This document shows, one piece after another, positions 11,325 through 23,801 of a DNA stretch of 64,000 bases; positions within the stretch are counted from its first letter, which is position 1, and each line of letters opens with the position of its first letter. The DNA is from Silurus meridionalis (taxonomy: Eukaryota > Chordata > Actinopteri > Siluriformes > Siluridae). The stretch lies in assembly GCF_014805685.1 (NCBI RefSeq), contig NC_060896.1, positions 11,694,889 through 11,758,888 on the forward strand. Reading direction: 5' to 3'. The position numbers and the translations under genes are program-made. The notes under the pieces are model-generated. The model saw nothing but the letters and a program-made list of their open reading frames with translations, ran no database searches and was not told where the DNA came from.

Positions 11325-14063
11325 CTATTCTTGATCAGTGGGAATCCAAAAGTAGTCAACCACTTTTCGACTTCTCCTCCTGGCGTTGCTGTCAGAAATA
11401 TCCACTCCTGTTGATGATAGTTCACTAAAGTGAGCTGGTCCAGAGTCTCTTCCTGCTGTAGGAGCTGCAACCCTGAGAAGTGTCCTAAAAAGAAAAAAAA
11501 TGCAAATGCACATTCAGAAGCCAATTCAGCATGGTGTTTTAAAATGTAAAATTAAAAAATTTCAGTAAAGTAAATGAAAATGGGAAATGTGATCCAGTGA
11601 TTTACCTTCCTGAGGACTTTTCTGAATCCTCATCACTGGCTGTTGAAATATACACAGGATCTCCCTCCTAAATGAAAAATGTAATCAGATATGACCATAT
11701 TTTAATTGCAATTAGTAAAAGTTTTTGGCAAGGAAAACGGTACCATGAAGTTCCTTGGAGTTCCATCATAGTTCTTCAGGATCTTAATTTTCTGGTCACT
11801 TTCAGTCATACAAAGAAAATAGCTTTTAATGTTTGCTTGACACTAAAAAAGAAAAGAAAAAAGATTTTGATCACATAAAACTGATTTGATTTTTTTTATA
11901 ATCACACTCAAATGGTTCCCAGATGTTTGGCTAGGATTTTAGGGTCTAATGATCTGACTAAAATACTTGACACTTACAGCTTTATTCTGCCTCTGTGATA
12001 TCAGGTCCTCCTGTGCTCTGAAGATGTCTGCTAGAGCTTGGTGTTTTTCCCGCCAGCTAAGACACTCACTAACTGATTTGTCTTTATCTCTTTTGGACAG
12101 TCTACTCTCGTGCTCAGCCTGTTGTAGCTCTTTAATGGCTCTCTGGCTCTCCTCTTCGGCAGCGGCAGCCTTGCGTCTCCATGACGCCTCCCTACAGCCA
12201 GAATGGTGCAGATTTTAGTACAAATTCACATAAGGGACGTCTAAATTCTGTGATAAATGTTCTCACTTTTCTTTGACTTTTGCATTCTCGTCAGTCAGCT
12301 CTTTGTTTTTCTGACGTAGTGTGTTCTTCTCGTCCTCCAGGCTCTTGTTATCCTTCAAGAGAAACTGTTTCTCTCCAGAGACCCTTTCCAGTTTCAGCAT
12401 GGCCTCAAAGTAATTCTTTTCAGTCTGTGCCAGAAGCAGCTGCAAGTTTTTGTGCTAGAGACAAAGAGAAGAGTTTAAAGCGATTACACAGTGTGTGATT
12501 CACTGTACAAACACTTTTTTATTAATATAGAGGAGAAAAAGGAGGTATGCACCTTCATACTATGATGCATTGTTCAGATGTGTGTTTACCTCTTTACTCA
12601 AACTGTGCAACTCCTCAGTGAGCTGGTCTTTGTCTCCCAGTGCTGCATCTCTCTCTATTTTGCTCTCTAGTGCTCGAGCCTCTGCTAGTGTTCGGTTCTT
12701 TTCTGCTTCACTTCGTGACATGTCAGCCTCCTCCACTGCCCTCGAGCACATAGTTGCTCTCTGCTGGTTTAGGTGCAGCTTCTGTTTTAACTAATCCAGA
12801 AAATAGGAGAAAATATACCCAATAAATCAGTCTACATTGATCTATAGTATAGAATTTAGCAAGTTGCTTCCCCCTTCCCCCCCCAACTTATTCTGACATA
12901 ATGATGGCTGTAATTGAGTACCTCTTTAACTTGTGCCTGTAGTTCCTGGTTGAGGTTTCTAAGGTTCCTCATGGAAAGCTCACTTTCAGTTCTCATCACG
13001 ATTCTCTCCATGTGAATCTCACTAGATAGGTATTTGTTTTCCTTCTTTAGGTCCTCACATTCCTAATCACATTGAAAGGAAGTCAGGTGTGGACAAGTAG
13101 AACCAAAAAAGCACTATTCCTTATTAAAACAAAAGTAGTCATTTGGTATGAGTCGATGTTTAAATGTTTATATCGTAGAATAATAAACTTACTGATTCAT
13201 TAAACACATTGACTGAGGCACCAATCTGGCAAATAGTTTTTTCTACATAGACTTAGCATGCACAGATGACTGACAATCTTTTTAGGATCAAAAACATAGG
13301 TTTGTGGAAGCATTGATGAAACAAAATAAGCCTCGACGCAAAGTGATCGTAAAGTCTTTTGCTAGGATTGCCAGCCATTAATTTACAGTTCAACCTTTTT
13401 AAAACGAGAAAATAAAGAAAATAAATGAGTCATATGTAATAATCAAAACATCAAATCTCATAGTTGTAGTGATGCAATATCATAATTAACTAGTTGACAA
13501 GCTCACCATATATTGTGATATTACATTTAAGTGTACATATATGTAAGTACAATAGGACTTTTAAATGTCCTGTGGGACCGCTAGTAAATTTATGATTTGC
13601 TGGTAGTGAAACCGCACACCAACGTTAGAATGTGTGTGCATGGTGTAACACAGTAAACCATGGTGCTGCATTGAAAATGTCCCTTACCACTACATAACTC
13701 AGAATAAGGGTACCATGATCTGGAACCTTGTGTAAAATAATAAAATCCATCAGCATTGTTTATATTTGACTAACTTTAGCCAGTGCTCACCTTTCTCTTG
13801 CGTACCAGCTCTCCTTGCAGGTGGTTAATCTGAAGGAAAGAGCCACTGAGAGCACTCACCGGCCTCACTGCTCTCACAGGCCTTCGAGGAGGATGAGACG
13901 GTTTAGACACTCCCTTGATCTCCTCCATGCTCTCCTTTCCAAATCTGCTCCCCATATTGCTGCTGACAGAGTTGGACTTGAACATACTGCTGTCTGAGGC
14001 TGCTGGAAGCTTTGACAGAGACAAGTTCTGAAGGTCCCCATGAGACACAGTCCTCAGGCTCAT
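11325..14063 (-). CDS. Unrecognised coiled-coil protein, 428 residues
   Basis: I do not recognise this gene. Eight coding exons join in frame (5' to 3' on the minus strand): 14063-13791, 13062-12922, 12790-12590, 12454-12267, 12191-11978, 11791-11744, 11667-11606, 11484-11325, totalling 1287 nt. All have AG acceptors and GT donors. Residues 1-90 are Ser/Arg-rich and probably disordered (start MSLRTVSHGDLQ). About 91-340 is a long charged heptad-rich coiled coil (ECEDLKKENK, KNKELTDENAKVKEK). About 341-428 is a polar tail ending VVDYFWIPTDQE. No signal peptide or membrane segment is seen. The ATG has A at -3. A cytoskeletal or centrosomal role would be a guess. The exon start at 11791 is the least certain boundary. 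In human 11p15.4 this interval holds IRAG1 and CTR9, and neither matches. It is convergent with EIF4G2. Confidence 0.85.
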
Positions 14064-16454
14064 GATGTGGTCTGGTGCTGTTCATATACACCAGGTTTTT
14101 ATGATTGCGAGTAGAGAGGTGTAAGTGTGCTGCTGATGCTGAGCTGGAGTTTTGAAAAATACTGTGTACAGCTAGGCATGTGAAGACTTGTGCCCTGACA
14201 GCTTTTTTTAATAATTGACGAGGCCATCGGATACCTTTTCAAGAGGAGTAGAAACTCTATGCATGCCAAGAGGCTGAAATTTCTACTAAAACATATACCA
14301 CCAGATCCTAACTAGTTTTTAACCAAAATATTCCGATTATATAGTTTTTATTGAGGCTTTTAATGTTCTGCTAATAAATGTCATTATACTTGAAAGCTTT
14401 TGACCTTTAAACTGAAACCACAAAGGCAGAGTAGCATGAAAAATAATTATCCTTTTTTTTTCTTTTTAAAGTAACCACAAAGCCACAGGTTTGCTAGGCA
14501 ACATGACAGGCTGCATTTGAAACTGTACAAGCCCTGTGCTCATGAGTGATTCACAAACCTTTCCACTACCAATGTATTATTTAAGCAGACCAAGCAGAGC
14601 AAACTCCATTTGCCATGCTAAGCTTTTCTTTTATTATTTTGGCCCTTATCTTTAAAAATCTCATTACTGGTCAAGATTCTTATAAATGGCTATTTTAAAT
14701 TGATTGATGTTGAATTAAGATAAGGTAAAAAAGAAGATGACTTTGAAAAAGGGTTCATTATTTGGCCACAGATGACAGAAGATTTAGTCACTAAGACCAG
14801 ATTGTGTTTCAGTAGGAATTGACTAGTTTGAGGTGTTATTTAGATCAATGGAAAGAGAAAATTGATTTGATCACATTGAATAATTTTCAGGCAGAAAAAA
14901 GGGAACAGCTTTTCTTCAGGTTTCTTCAAAATGTTAAATGCAGGACTTATTTAGACTGTAAGGAAGTAAAGTGTATCCAGAAGTAAATTTTAGAAGAAGC
15001 ATGATCATTTCTCTTTAGTTGTAGAGGCTTGTGTAATGCCATCTTGTGCTGACACTAACCTAAAGGCTTGTGATAGCCTAACACATTATTAGCAAACTTT
15101 GTGATGGTTTTTAGTATATTTGTCATACTTCTGCAACTCTAGATGGTTTTAGAGCCAGTGCAAAGTACAGTATTGAATCTAATGTGCAATCCTATTGTAT
15201 TGATGTGGATTGATGGAGATAGTAGTACCTTACACAGAATGAAATAATCTAAATATTATATTAGTTATATATTATATATAGAGTTATACACACACACATC
15301 AGTCTGTGAGGCCTGTTAATGTAAAAATAATTGTTATATGATTTTATGTGAAAACTTTCACTTTGAAATGAACTTTTGCTAATTTGAAACCACACCACAT
15401 AGAAGTTTGTTTGCCAACATGCAAGATAAGCGTAATACATCTCAAGCTCAATGGAAACTTAACCCATAGAGGAATGCAGGAATGACAACCATGACAAGGA
15501 TTTTACGTTTCTTGTTCTTTGAATACTAAATCATATCATATTAAACAGCCTTTATTGTACACTAATGCACACACATTTATATACTCATTGATATATAGGG
15601 CTTTCGTTCAGTGTTATTAATCCATCTATTGGCAGTGAGTAGAGGAATTATGCATAATCGCAAGAAGCATGCAATATTCTTTACCCAAGGTCAGGCTCTA
15701 ACTAGTGACTCTGAAATGCCTGAAAGTTGTACTATTGTGTTTGTGATTATAATTTTATACAAAAAATTTCCCCCTATATATCATTATGGAACATTTTTAA
15801 TAAAATCATAATCACAAATGCATTATTACAACTTTCAGGCATTCCAAAGTTTTAATACTGTATTTGTGATTATGATTTTATTACAAGTGTTCCCCTATAT
15901 ATCATTATGGAACAAAAACATTATATAAACAGTATGTACTTATTTATTTAATTATTGATTTTATGATCTAGATATGTATGTGCATATGTATAACATCAGT
16001 TTAGGTCTGGATTTGCTTATCAGTTAAATCTGAGGATGGTATGCACTGCCCTTGCACTCACACACAAGTAAAATTGCTCTGGGAGAATAGCTGACTAAGA
16101 CCTGTTAGAAGTATGCTTGTATGGTACATTATCAGTCACCTCATTATATAAATAGGCTAAAGGCATGACAGGATGACAGACCTCAGAATTTTTTGAGGTG
16201 CAAGTGAAAAATCCTACACAAACAGGAACAGAAATAACATTAAGTATTATTTTTTTAATTTAATTATATTGTGCATTTTGTATAAAAACATTATTTGTTT
16301 TGTGACCTTTGCTCTGTGTATGCATACCTTCTTGCTCTTATCTAGAAGGTCTCCTAACAGAACATCCTCAGCCTGCTGTTTCCTGTTTCCTTTTGTCTTT
16401 AGCTATGGGTAATCATGTTTGCAGTATACAGCACACCATTTCAGTGGAGATACA
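14064..16454. other. Intergenic spacer between the coiled-coil gene and LYVE1
   Basis: This is AT-rich sequence with no supported gene. It contains the promoter area of the minus-strand coiled-coil gene near 14.1 kb, where no TATA box was identified. It also holds the inverted/direct repeat cluster at 15.7-15.9 kb. The two flanking genes are divergent, so both promoters should lie in this spacer. Confidence 0.6.
15715..15916. repeat. Inverted repeat overlapped by a direct repeat
   Basis: Arms 15715-15758 and 15799-15843 are imperfect inverse copies (both contain ATGCCTGAAAGTTGTA and TTTGTGATTAT in opposite orientation) around a 40-base loop. The end of the left arm plus the loop is then repeated directly at about 15857-15914 (TTTGTGATTATRATTTTAT, then CCCCTATATATCATTATGG). 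It is probably a degraded MITE-like palindrome that duplicated locally. No coding potential is seen. Confidence 0.7.
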
Positions 16455-16610
16455 ATGATCTCTAGATCCAGAGTATGTGCAGCTTTTCTCCATTTTGTGC
16501 TTTGCACAGCCAGTCTAGATCTGAGCCAGATCCAAGGTAAGACAATTATTTATATAATATAGTTATATTATATATTTCCTATATAGTTATATTATCTATC
16601 TATCTGTCTG

Positions 16611-16697
<87 letters not shown>

Positions 16698-18401
16698 CCT
16701 AAGAAATATATTGATGAATTTTATTGCAATAATTACTAATAGTATCATGTGTAAAAGATTGCTTTTAGGAGCTTGTATTGGCTTTGTGCATTGTTAAATG
16801 GCTTTCATTTGGGGATTTTTCAGTTTATCCAGAAAATGGTGGAATCTCTGAAGTATTTATTGTCCAGCTCATAAACCAATCATACAGCTTCAATGCAACT
16901 ACTGCTATAGATGTATGCACAAGTCTGGGTGTTAGAATAGCCAGCAGGGCTGAAGTGGAAACAGCGTACCGCAATGGATTACAGACCTGCAGGTACAGTC
17001 GCACACATTTATTTAGGATAATGGGTTGACATTTTATAGATAGTCAAATATACTATTTAGGTAAATGAGATGATAAATAAATATTAAGGTTAGTCTTTAT
17101 TTATGCTTTGCAGATATGGCTGGGTTATGGAGAAAGTTGCTATTATTCCTCGAATTCAGCAAAATAAAAAATGTGGCCAAAATAGATTTGGAGTAATTGT
17201 TTGGCGTGCTTCTCCTACACAACTATTTGATGTGTTTTGCTCCAGATCAACAGGTTTATTATACAAAAAAATTATTAATATTGATATTAATATTATTATT
17301 ATTATTATTATTATTATTAAAAATATATTTCTGTTTATTTGTATTTATAACATTTCTTAAGATTAAATTGCAACTATTTATGAACAGATATTTAGCATAT
17401 AATGATGAATACTATTAAGATGTGTAGCATGTGTTGCTAAATATGTGTTATATGACCTGCAGGTCAAACTCAAGCAACAACATCCACCACCCTAAATATG
17501 ACAACGGTGTCTGATGGGAGGACTGATGCTAAAACAACCTCTCCTACATTCTTTCCATCAACTTGGCTTAACAAAAACCTCCTTGGTTCCTCTCTATCAC
17601 CACAACCCATTTCCCATGGTCCCAACACCTCCTTGATACCTACAACATCTTCTTTCACTGTCACCCCTAAAGCTGCAAAGAGCTCTCAGACATGGCCACC
17701 ATCTAATACACTACCAAATACTATATACCAGCCCTCCATTTCCTCCACTTTTTCTACTTCCTTCTCTTCTTTTTCTACTTCCGTTTCTTCTTTATCCACC
17801 TCATTCTCTTCTTTTTCAACCTCCTTTTCTATTCTTTCTTCTTCACATCCATTCATTAACTCTTCCTTTGTAACTATTTCTTCTAATGAAACAGATGTAC
17901 AACCTCCTCCTGGAAAAGGATTTTCCTTTGGCGGTAGCCCAATCACAATTGTTTTACACATTTAAAAAATAAATATGTTTGGATTTTCTTGGTGTTCATT
18001 AAAATCCTCAGCTGACATTTTGTCTTCCCATCCCCTACAGCAGTGCTCTTGGCATGTGTCATCCTTGCTGTGATGCTCCTGATAATAGCAGGAACAGGAA
18101 TAATTTGGTATATTAAAACGTAAGTTTAAAACACTATGCTCCCTATGTGACTTCCAATAATTAACTTTCATGGACATCATTGTGCACCTGGACTGGTTTA
18201 CTGTCTCATGTTTAACTATGTGTCATCTCTTTCAGTAAACGGCCACAGCGTCTTTCTCCATGGGAGAGAATTTGCCACAAGGACATGTTCGAGACTGAGA
18301 TGTGGAAACACGATGAGCAGCATTTCACTATGCAGAATGACCATAGGAACTTGGGCGATGACACACCTTTCCAGATGGACGATGACACAATATCATTCTA
18401 A
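16455..18401 (+). CDS. LYVE1: LYVE1-like Link-domain hyaluronan receptor
   Basis: LYVE1 is a type I membrane receptor that binds hyaluronan on lymphatic endothelium. Coding exons: 16455-16536, 16824-16992, 17114-17253, 17463-17933, 18041-18119, 18236-18401; 1107 nt, 368 residues (human 322). A signal peptide covers about residues 1-23. The Link domain spans about 37-127, with Cys59, Cys83, Cys104 and Cys126 in the expected order and the family signatures CRYGW, CGQNRFGV and FDVFC. Residues 131-285 form a Ser/Thr-rich, mucin-like stalk with heptad-length repeats. A membrane helix follows at about 288-310 (VLLACVILAVMLLIIAG), then a cytoplasmic tail of about 55 residues. An AATAAA signal sits at 18636-18641. 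Position between the EIF4G2 side and RNF141, on the same strand as RNF141, matches human synteny. A CD44-like paralogue is the alternative, but the neighbours favour LYVE1. Confidence 0.93.
16593..16697. repeat. (ATCT)n microsatellite in LYVE1 intron 1
   Basis: About 25 tandem copies of a TATC/ATCT tetranucleotide with two interrupting GTCT units near the start. It is likely highly polymorphic. Confidence 0.97.
17287..17319. repeat. (ATT)n microsatellite in LYVE1 intron 3
   Basis: Tandem ATT triplets just after the donor of the third coding exon. Simple sequence. Confidence 0.95.
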
Positions 18402-18635
18402 GAACAGTTCTTTTAGGGATTGGTTGGGATCACAAATCCCTGCTAAATCCTAGCTAAAAGAAAAAAACTAAACTAAACAACCGAAACCCTCATAGAATAT
18501 GCAATGGTTTTAAATATTATAATGAAAATTGTATTGCTTTTAATGAAATTTGTGATGGTCCCTGTGGGTCTATACTGGTCATTTGTTTGTCGTTCATTGG
18601 TAGCATATTATGTCTAGTAGGTACCATAAAGGACC

Positions 18636-18641
18636 AATAAA
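18636..18641 (+). terminator. Poly(A) signal AATAAA, LYVE1
   Basis: The canonical hexamer lies 235 bases after the LYVE1 stop codon and is the first good signal on this strand. It is assigned by position. Confidence 0.55.
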
Positions 18642-18659
18642 ACACATTTGGCAACCTGT

Positions 18660-19390
18660 AGATTGCATGATGAAATCGAATAGACACCTATAGGGACCAT
18701 TAAAAGATGCATCCAAATGTCAATAAGTTAATGCTTTGGTTTCGATCACACAATAAAATAGAAACCATGGTAACAGCTGATGGTTTGTAATGGTATTTTT
18801 TGTAGTGGAAACCTTTTGGTGGTTTATATTGTATTGTTGTTTGTTTGTTTTTGTCTGCAAGGTGGGATGTAATGAGAAGTGGTGGTATGATATAGTGCTG
18901 TGTATGACTCCAAAGATTGTAAATATCAGATACTTTAGGTTTAGGCTAAAATTAACAGGGTGAGTTTTGATGTGTCCTAAGTACAGGTGGCACAAATAAT
19001 CACTTTACATGATGTACACAGATTCATATCTAGAATGAATGTGGTTCTATAAAAATGTATAGGCACACGGACCTAAATGTTTTTTTTTTGTTAGTTTGTT
19101 TATTTGTTTTATTGTCTCTTCAGCTTTTTGTTCTCCACCACTTTAGTTTTCACTCTCTGTAACAGTTCTAACTAAATGCTCAGTCATCATACAGAACTGT
19201 TAGGAAATACAAAATTTTCCCCTAATCTGTATATTTTCCTATAAAGTGCAATTCAGATATATAAACTGCTTTAATTTAAACCCTTAATAGACAAGTACTT
19301 GATCATTCACGGGATGGATTCAAGTCCACACACTCGAGTGCACTGTGTGGCAAATTGTTATTCAGCCCTCAGCCGCGTCAGGCTGGCAGA
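18660..19390. other. Spacer between LYVE1 and RNF141
   Basis: AT-rich sequence with T-runs and GTTT repeats. I see no supported gene, RNA or transposon end. The right side merges with the RNF141 promoter. Confidence 0.5.
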
Positions 19391-19398
19391 TGACGTCA
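19391..19398. promoter_or_regulatory. CRE (TGACGTCA) upstream of RNF141
   Basis: A perfect CRE lies in a CG-containing stretch about 340 bases upstream of the RNF141 start codon. An acceptor-like ctgtactgcag ends at 19671, implying an upstream non-coding exon between the two. It has the same motif as the EIF4G2 promoter region. Function is inferred. Confidence 0.5.
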
Positions 19399-19732
19399 TC
19401 ATTAAGCGTCAGTGTTTATCATTATTAAGTGGCAGGCTACGTGTGATAAAGAAACCTTGAATAAAGACTTGCATCAAAACAGATGTCAGCAGGTTAGCAT
19501 GCATTTATTTACAATCAACACGTCTAGAGGGAAATCAAGTACTTCGATTTCTCCTAGTGTCGAGTAATGTGGCGTTTTAAAGGAAATTCGGGTTAAAATG
19601 TGTTGTATGTTAATCTCACACATCAAATCACATGCAATGTTTTATTGCTGTGAATTTATGCTGTACTGCAGGGTCTTGAGCACTGAATGAGGTCTCGTGT
19701 TTTCTCTGCGTGGTCCTCCTTGTGGAGCTGAG

Positions 19733-22175
19733 ATGGGGCAGCAAATCTCCGGCCAGTCTGTTTTGGGAAAGCTTCCTGAGAAGCTCCTCAGGCATGCAGG
19801 ATTGGTGCGGGATAGTAGCAGTCTCACATATGAGGAGTTTCTGGCGAACTTAGCAGAGCTGAATGAAGTGTAAGCTGCAGTACTCTCAAAGTAATACAGA
19901 AGAATAAATGTGCTATTATTTCATATTACAAGTGTGTATATCTGCTATAATATAAGCTTCATTGATTGGTTGAATCTAACATGGCAAGACTCTCATTTTG
20001 TCTTTTGTGCTAATGTATTTTTTTTTTTATATAGTTCCTAATAAAGTCTTATTCTATGTTTATTGTTAGAACTGCTAAGCTGGCAGTTGGCCAACCAAAG
20101 CACCTACTCTTCGAAGTTCAGACAGGATCTGATGCGTCTGCTCTGTGGAAAGTGGCTGTGAGGATCGTGTGCACCAAGGTGAACATAACACTTGTCATTC
20201 ACTCATCATTACTCCATATTTTTTCACAATGTAAGGCATTTCAACTTTAAATTTTAACTTAACACAATGGTGGTTGACTGGTTAAGTGATCAACTGAAGA
20301 AAATGAAATTCAGCAGTTTAAATTGTCTTGTAATTTCCTCTTTCAAGTTTTAAAGTGGGGAAAAAACATGCTTTGGTTTGCAGATGAGATTAAATGCTTC
20401 ATTGAATTAAATGAAGGCATAAAACTTAAGATTTTTGGTTAGACGTGAGCAGCCTTGTATAAATAGCGCACTGATCGAATTGATAAGATTAAAAACAGTA
20501 AAGAGGCCTGCTTATTACTGAGCAAATATTTTTAAGCACAAAAGATTTAGATAGTGTAGTTCTTTTGTAGTTCCTAAAAACAGACCTCTACATTTTTGTC
20601 ACAGTTGAATTGAGCAATCTGACCACACATGGATATACTTTTCCTGTACAAACTACAGTGTGTGCACAACTATTGAGCAAACAGTTCTTTTTTATCATAT
20701 TTACTCCAAAATCATAAGGATCTAAATAATGTGTGATGGAATTATTTCCATGTGATATATGTGAGGGAGTGTGACTTTAAAATTGAGACGGATTTCACAT
20801 TCAGGTGTGTATAATTGTTGGGTGAACTTTTTATTCCAGGTAAAAGGAGACAAAAAAATCTAGCTGAATGTAGAAAAAAGTTGAATGTAAAATGAAAACA
20901 CTTATGGAAACTATAATAGCATTATAAGTTTTCAACACTAAAATGAATCCTCCTAAATTAAAATAGTTTTTTGTATGTTTTCCCCCATATTTCGAGTTAA
21001 AATAAGCTCCATGTCTAATCACACGTCATGTAGTTATTTAGTTCCAAAGCAGAGCAGATTTTTTTCCGTGGTTATTTGTGCCTCATGATCAAAAGAACTA
21101 TTTGTAGGTTTTCTACCTAATTACAGATTAATAAGCAGGATGGCATCGTGGAAGCTTCACGCATTATGAACCTGTATCAGTTTATTCAGCTTTACAAAGA
21201 CATCACCAGCCAAGCAGCTGAAGTGCTGACAGCAGGGGGCAGTATGGCGAGTTCTTCTAGTTGGGTTTCCTCTGCTTCGTTTTGCCCTGCCAGCATGTGG
21301 ATGGGCAGGTAGAGTAAACATCATCCCAGACTACCATGAGAAGAAAAAGACAGTAATAAAAGTTTCATAAAGACAGGCCAAGGTTGTATAAATGCTGTAT
21401 ACAGTTGCATTTTTATGTATGGTCTTAATACATATTTTGCATTTCGCTGGCTCTGTAGGTTTGAGCTGGAAGTGAAGTGTGATTTCACTTGCTCTTATAC
21501 CTCAGAGCTGTAACACTGATGAATATTCTGTAAGAGCACTAATCTGACAATATTTCTATCATCTTTTAAAAAGATTGTGTTTCTAATACTATATTTTTAT
21601 ATGGTTAGTGTGCATGCAGTATAAGTAGTCATTCCATATCATCTAACGTGTTTCATTAATTAATTAAAATATATATAATGAATATAATATTTGATAATTT
21701 GCTGTTGAATAAAAGAAATAGAACAATTCAGGGTGTTGTTATGGGAAAATAGTCAGCTTAGGTGTGGTAAGGATCAACCTCAGCTTGTTGTGATAATTCC
21801 TTTTATACCGCGTGATCATTTTTACAGGGTGAAGCAGCTGACGGATGAGGAAGAGTGTTGCATCTGTATGGATGGAAAAGCCGATCTTATTCTGCCTTGT
21901 GCACACAGCTTTTGCCAGAAATGTATTGATAAGTGGTAAGTACCAAACCTCAGCTCAGGTTTGCTTTTTTTTTGTGCAACTCTTGTTCAGGGAGCAACTC
22001 TTGCTTCTTTCTTGTGCATCGTAGGAGTGGTCAGAGTCGAAACTGTCCCATCTGCCGGATCCAGCTGACAGCTGCAAATGAATCATGGGTAATGTCTGAC
22101 GCACCTACGGAGGAGGACATAGCCGGCTACATTCTCAATCTAGCTGACGATGCTGGCCACCCTCACAGACCTTAA
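19733..22175 (+). CDS. RNF141: RING finger protein 141 (ZNF230), E3 ubiquitin ligase type
   Basis: RNF141 is a small RING protein presumed to act as an E3 ubiquitin ligase, with testis-related roles described in mammals. Coding exons: 19733-19869, 20070-20178, 21127-21308, 21828-21935, 22025-22175; 687 nt, 228 residues (human 230). The N-terminus MGQQIS fits an N-myristoylation signal (Gly2, Ser6). The central part ([23 protein letters not shown]) matches the family. The C3HC4 RING covers about residues 150-200: [20 protein letters not shown], then QKCIDKW and NCPICR. The C-terminus ends GHPHRP, as in the human protein. The start has an in-frame ATG after a CTGAG context and matches the human start. 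It is convergent with AMPD3. Confidence 0.97.
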
Positions 22176-23780
22176 TGTAAAGCACTATGTGAATGTTAAA
22201 CTTACTGTCTCACATTGTTAAGACTCATGTACTGACTGTAAGATTTCCATTTTGAATGATGTTATAAGTTATATAGCGATCTTTGTTGTCTCATTTACAG
22301 ACGGCAATAACCACTCATTGGGCCTCATTTTTCAAGCTGGGAAGAAACCAAGTTATTTGTAAATCATTCACTTGGGGATTTACAAAAACCTTGGCTAATC
22401 ATAGAAGTTTGCATCATACAGGAGCTCGTGGATTGTGAATGTACATTTTCATATTAACAACTTAAAAGTAAGAAATCCAAAACAAACCCATAGATTTGGA
22501 CAAATAATTCTGGCTAGTCATTGAGGATGAAAGAAATACGGCTATGTAAAAGGAGAATGAGTACTAAGAAACCACATTAAGGAGGTGATCTTTTCCCATT
22601 TAGATGTTCTTTTCTTGCATTCAGCTCACTGTGAGATTTGACGTTTACGTTGATGCTGAGTTTTGTGGGTGTCACTAAAAGCAAATCATCTGTAACATGA
22701 ATGCACTTTGCACTTTATGCATGATTTGCATTTATCAACATATCCAGAAGCAGAATGACTGTTTTGCAAATTGTTCATACTGTTTGGCTCATGAAAACAC
22801 ACCCAACACACACTATCAAAAGGTTGACAAATGAGGCCTGTTGTATATTTCTGGGTTGTTTAACTTCACTTTCAAAAGTCATTAGAAAACATTTAGATGT
22901 AGAACATTTTTATTATGTGAGATCTGTTGACTACCTGCTGATTTAACTTTTAATCCTATATTAAATGTGTACAGGAAAGTATGAAAAGGAACAGAGGTTC
23001 TAACGTCACTATATGGATAAAGGTTTGTGGACAAATGACTAAGATTCGGATGTGGGGTTTTTTTCTCCACATTGGCTGGGAATATGTTTCATCAGATGCT
23101 CCAATTTTGTGGTTACAGTTTGGGGAAGAACCACACGTGGCTGAAAAACATAGGAGTCCCAATACTTATACCATATAAGTTATACCATATAGTATATCTT
23201 AGCTGGTGATCGTGAAGTGACTGTACAAGTGCATTAGATTTTCTTTTAGTTCTCAGAAGTGTTTCAAATCATTTTTTCAGTTAGGAGGTTGATTACAAGT
23301 GTATCTACTGTGAGTTTGGTATAAGGCACCCACAAGCTACTTACATAAAGAGTTCTGAGGAAGAGTTTTCATTGCGTGAGAGGAAAAATGTTTCAGCTAA
23401 CATAGTTAATTTGCTTGATTAGTTTGTACAATGTGAATAGATTTCTGCCGTTACAGCTACTGAGAAGATTTTAAATGTTTACTTATATAGACACGTGTGT
23501 TAGTCATTTTTCTCCTCTCAATTTAGCAGTTAATTCTCTTAAGAAACAGCTGAATAAAAACTATTTCTGGTTTATCACAGGCCATGCATATGATAAGAGC
23601 AGCACACTGGATATATCATTTGCTTCACATCCTATTGTAATTATTATAATTGTTAACATTAATAATTAAACATTTTAAATGTTTAAGCATTCGCCAGCTT
23701 ATGTTGATGTTTTTTCATTTAAATCAATTAAAAAAAATCTAAGTATATTTTGTACAATAAAGAAGTTCAAAGGACAAATT
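22176..23780 (+). other. RNF141: RNF141 3' UTR (inferred)
   Basis: No coding sequence is supported between the RNF141 stop and the first well-placed AATAAA on the + strand at 23756-23761. If that signal is used the 3' UTR is about 1.6 kb. The stretch is AT-rich and shows no recognisable transposon. Confidence 0.4.
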
Positions 23781-23801
23781 TATTTGCAAAGAATGTTTAT
23801 T
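23756..23801. terminator. Opposed poly(A) signals of RNF141 (+) and AMPD3 (-)
   Basis: AATAAA reads on the + strand at 23756-23761. On the minus strand AATAAA reads at 23779-23784 and again at 23796-23801 (plus-strand TTTATT). The convergent genes RNF141 and AMPD3 would thus end within about 50 bases of each other, forming a bidirectional terminator. The AMPD3 3' UTR would then be about 700 bases. Confidence 0.5.

Noticed and set aside
12280..12794. Plus-strand frames opposite the coiled-coil gene
   Set aside because: They are antisense shadows of exons whose minus-strand frame has correct splice sites and heptad structure.
17686..17961. Glu/Val-rich minus-strand frame opposite LYVE1
   Set aside because: Antisense of the Ser/Thr stalk repeats; the repeat itself keeps it open.
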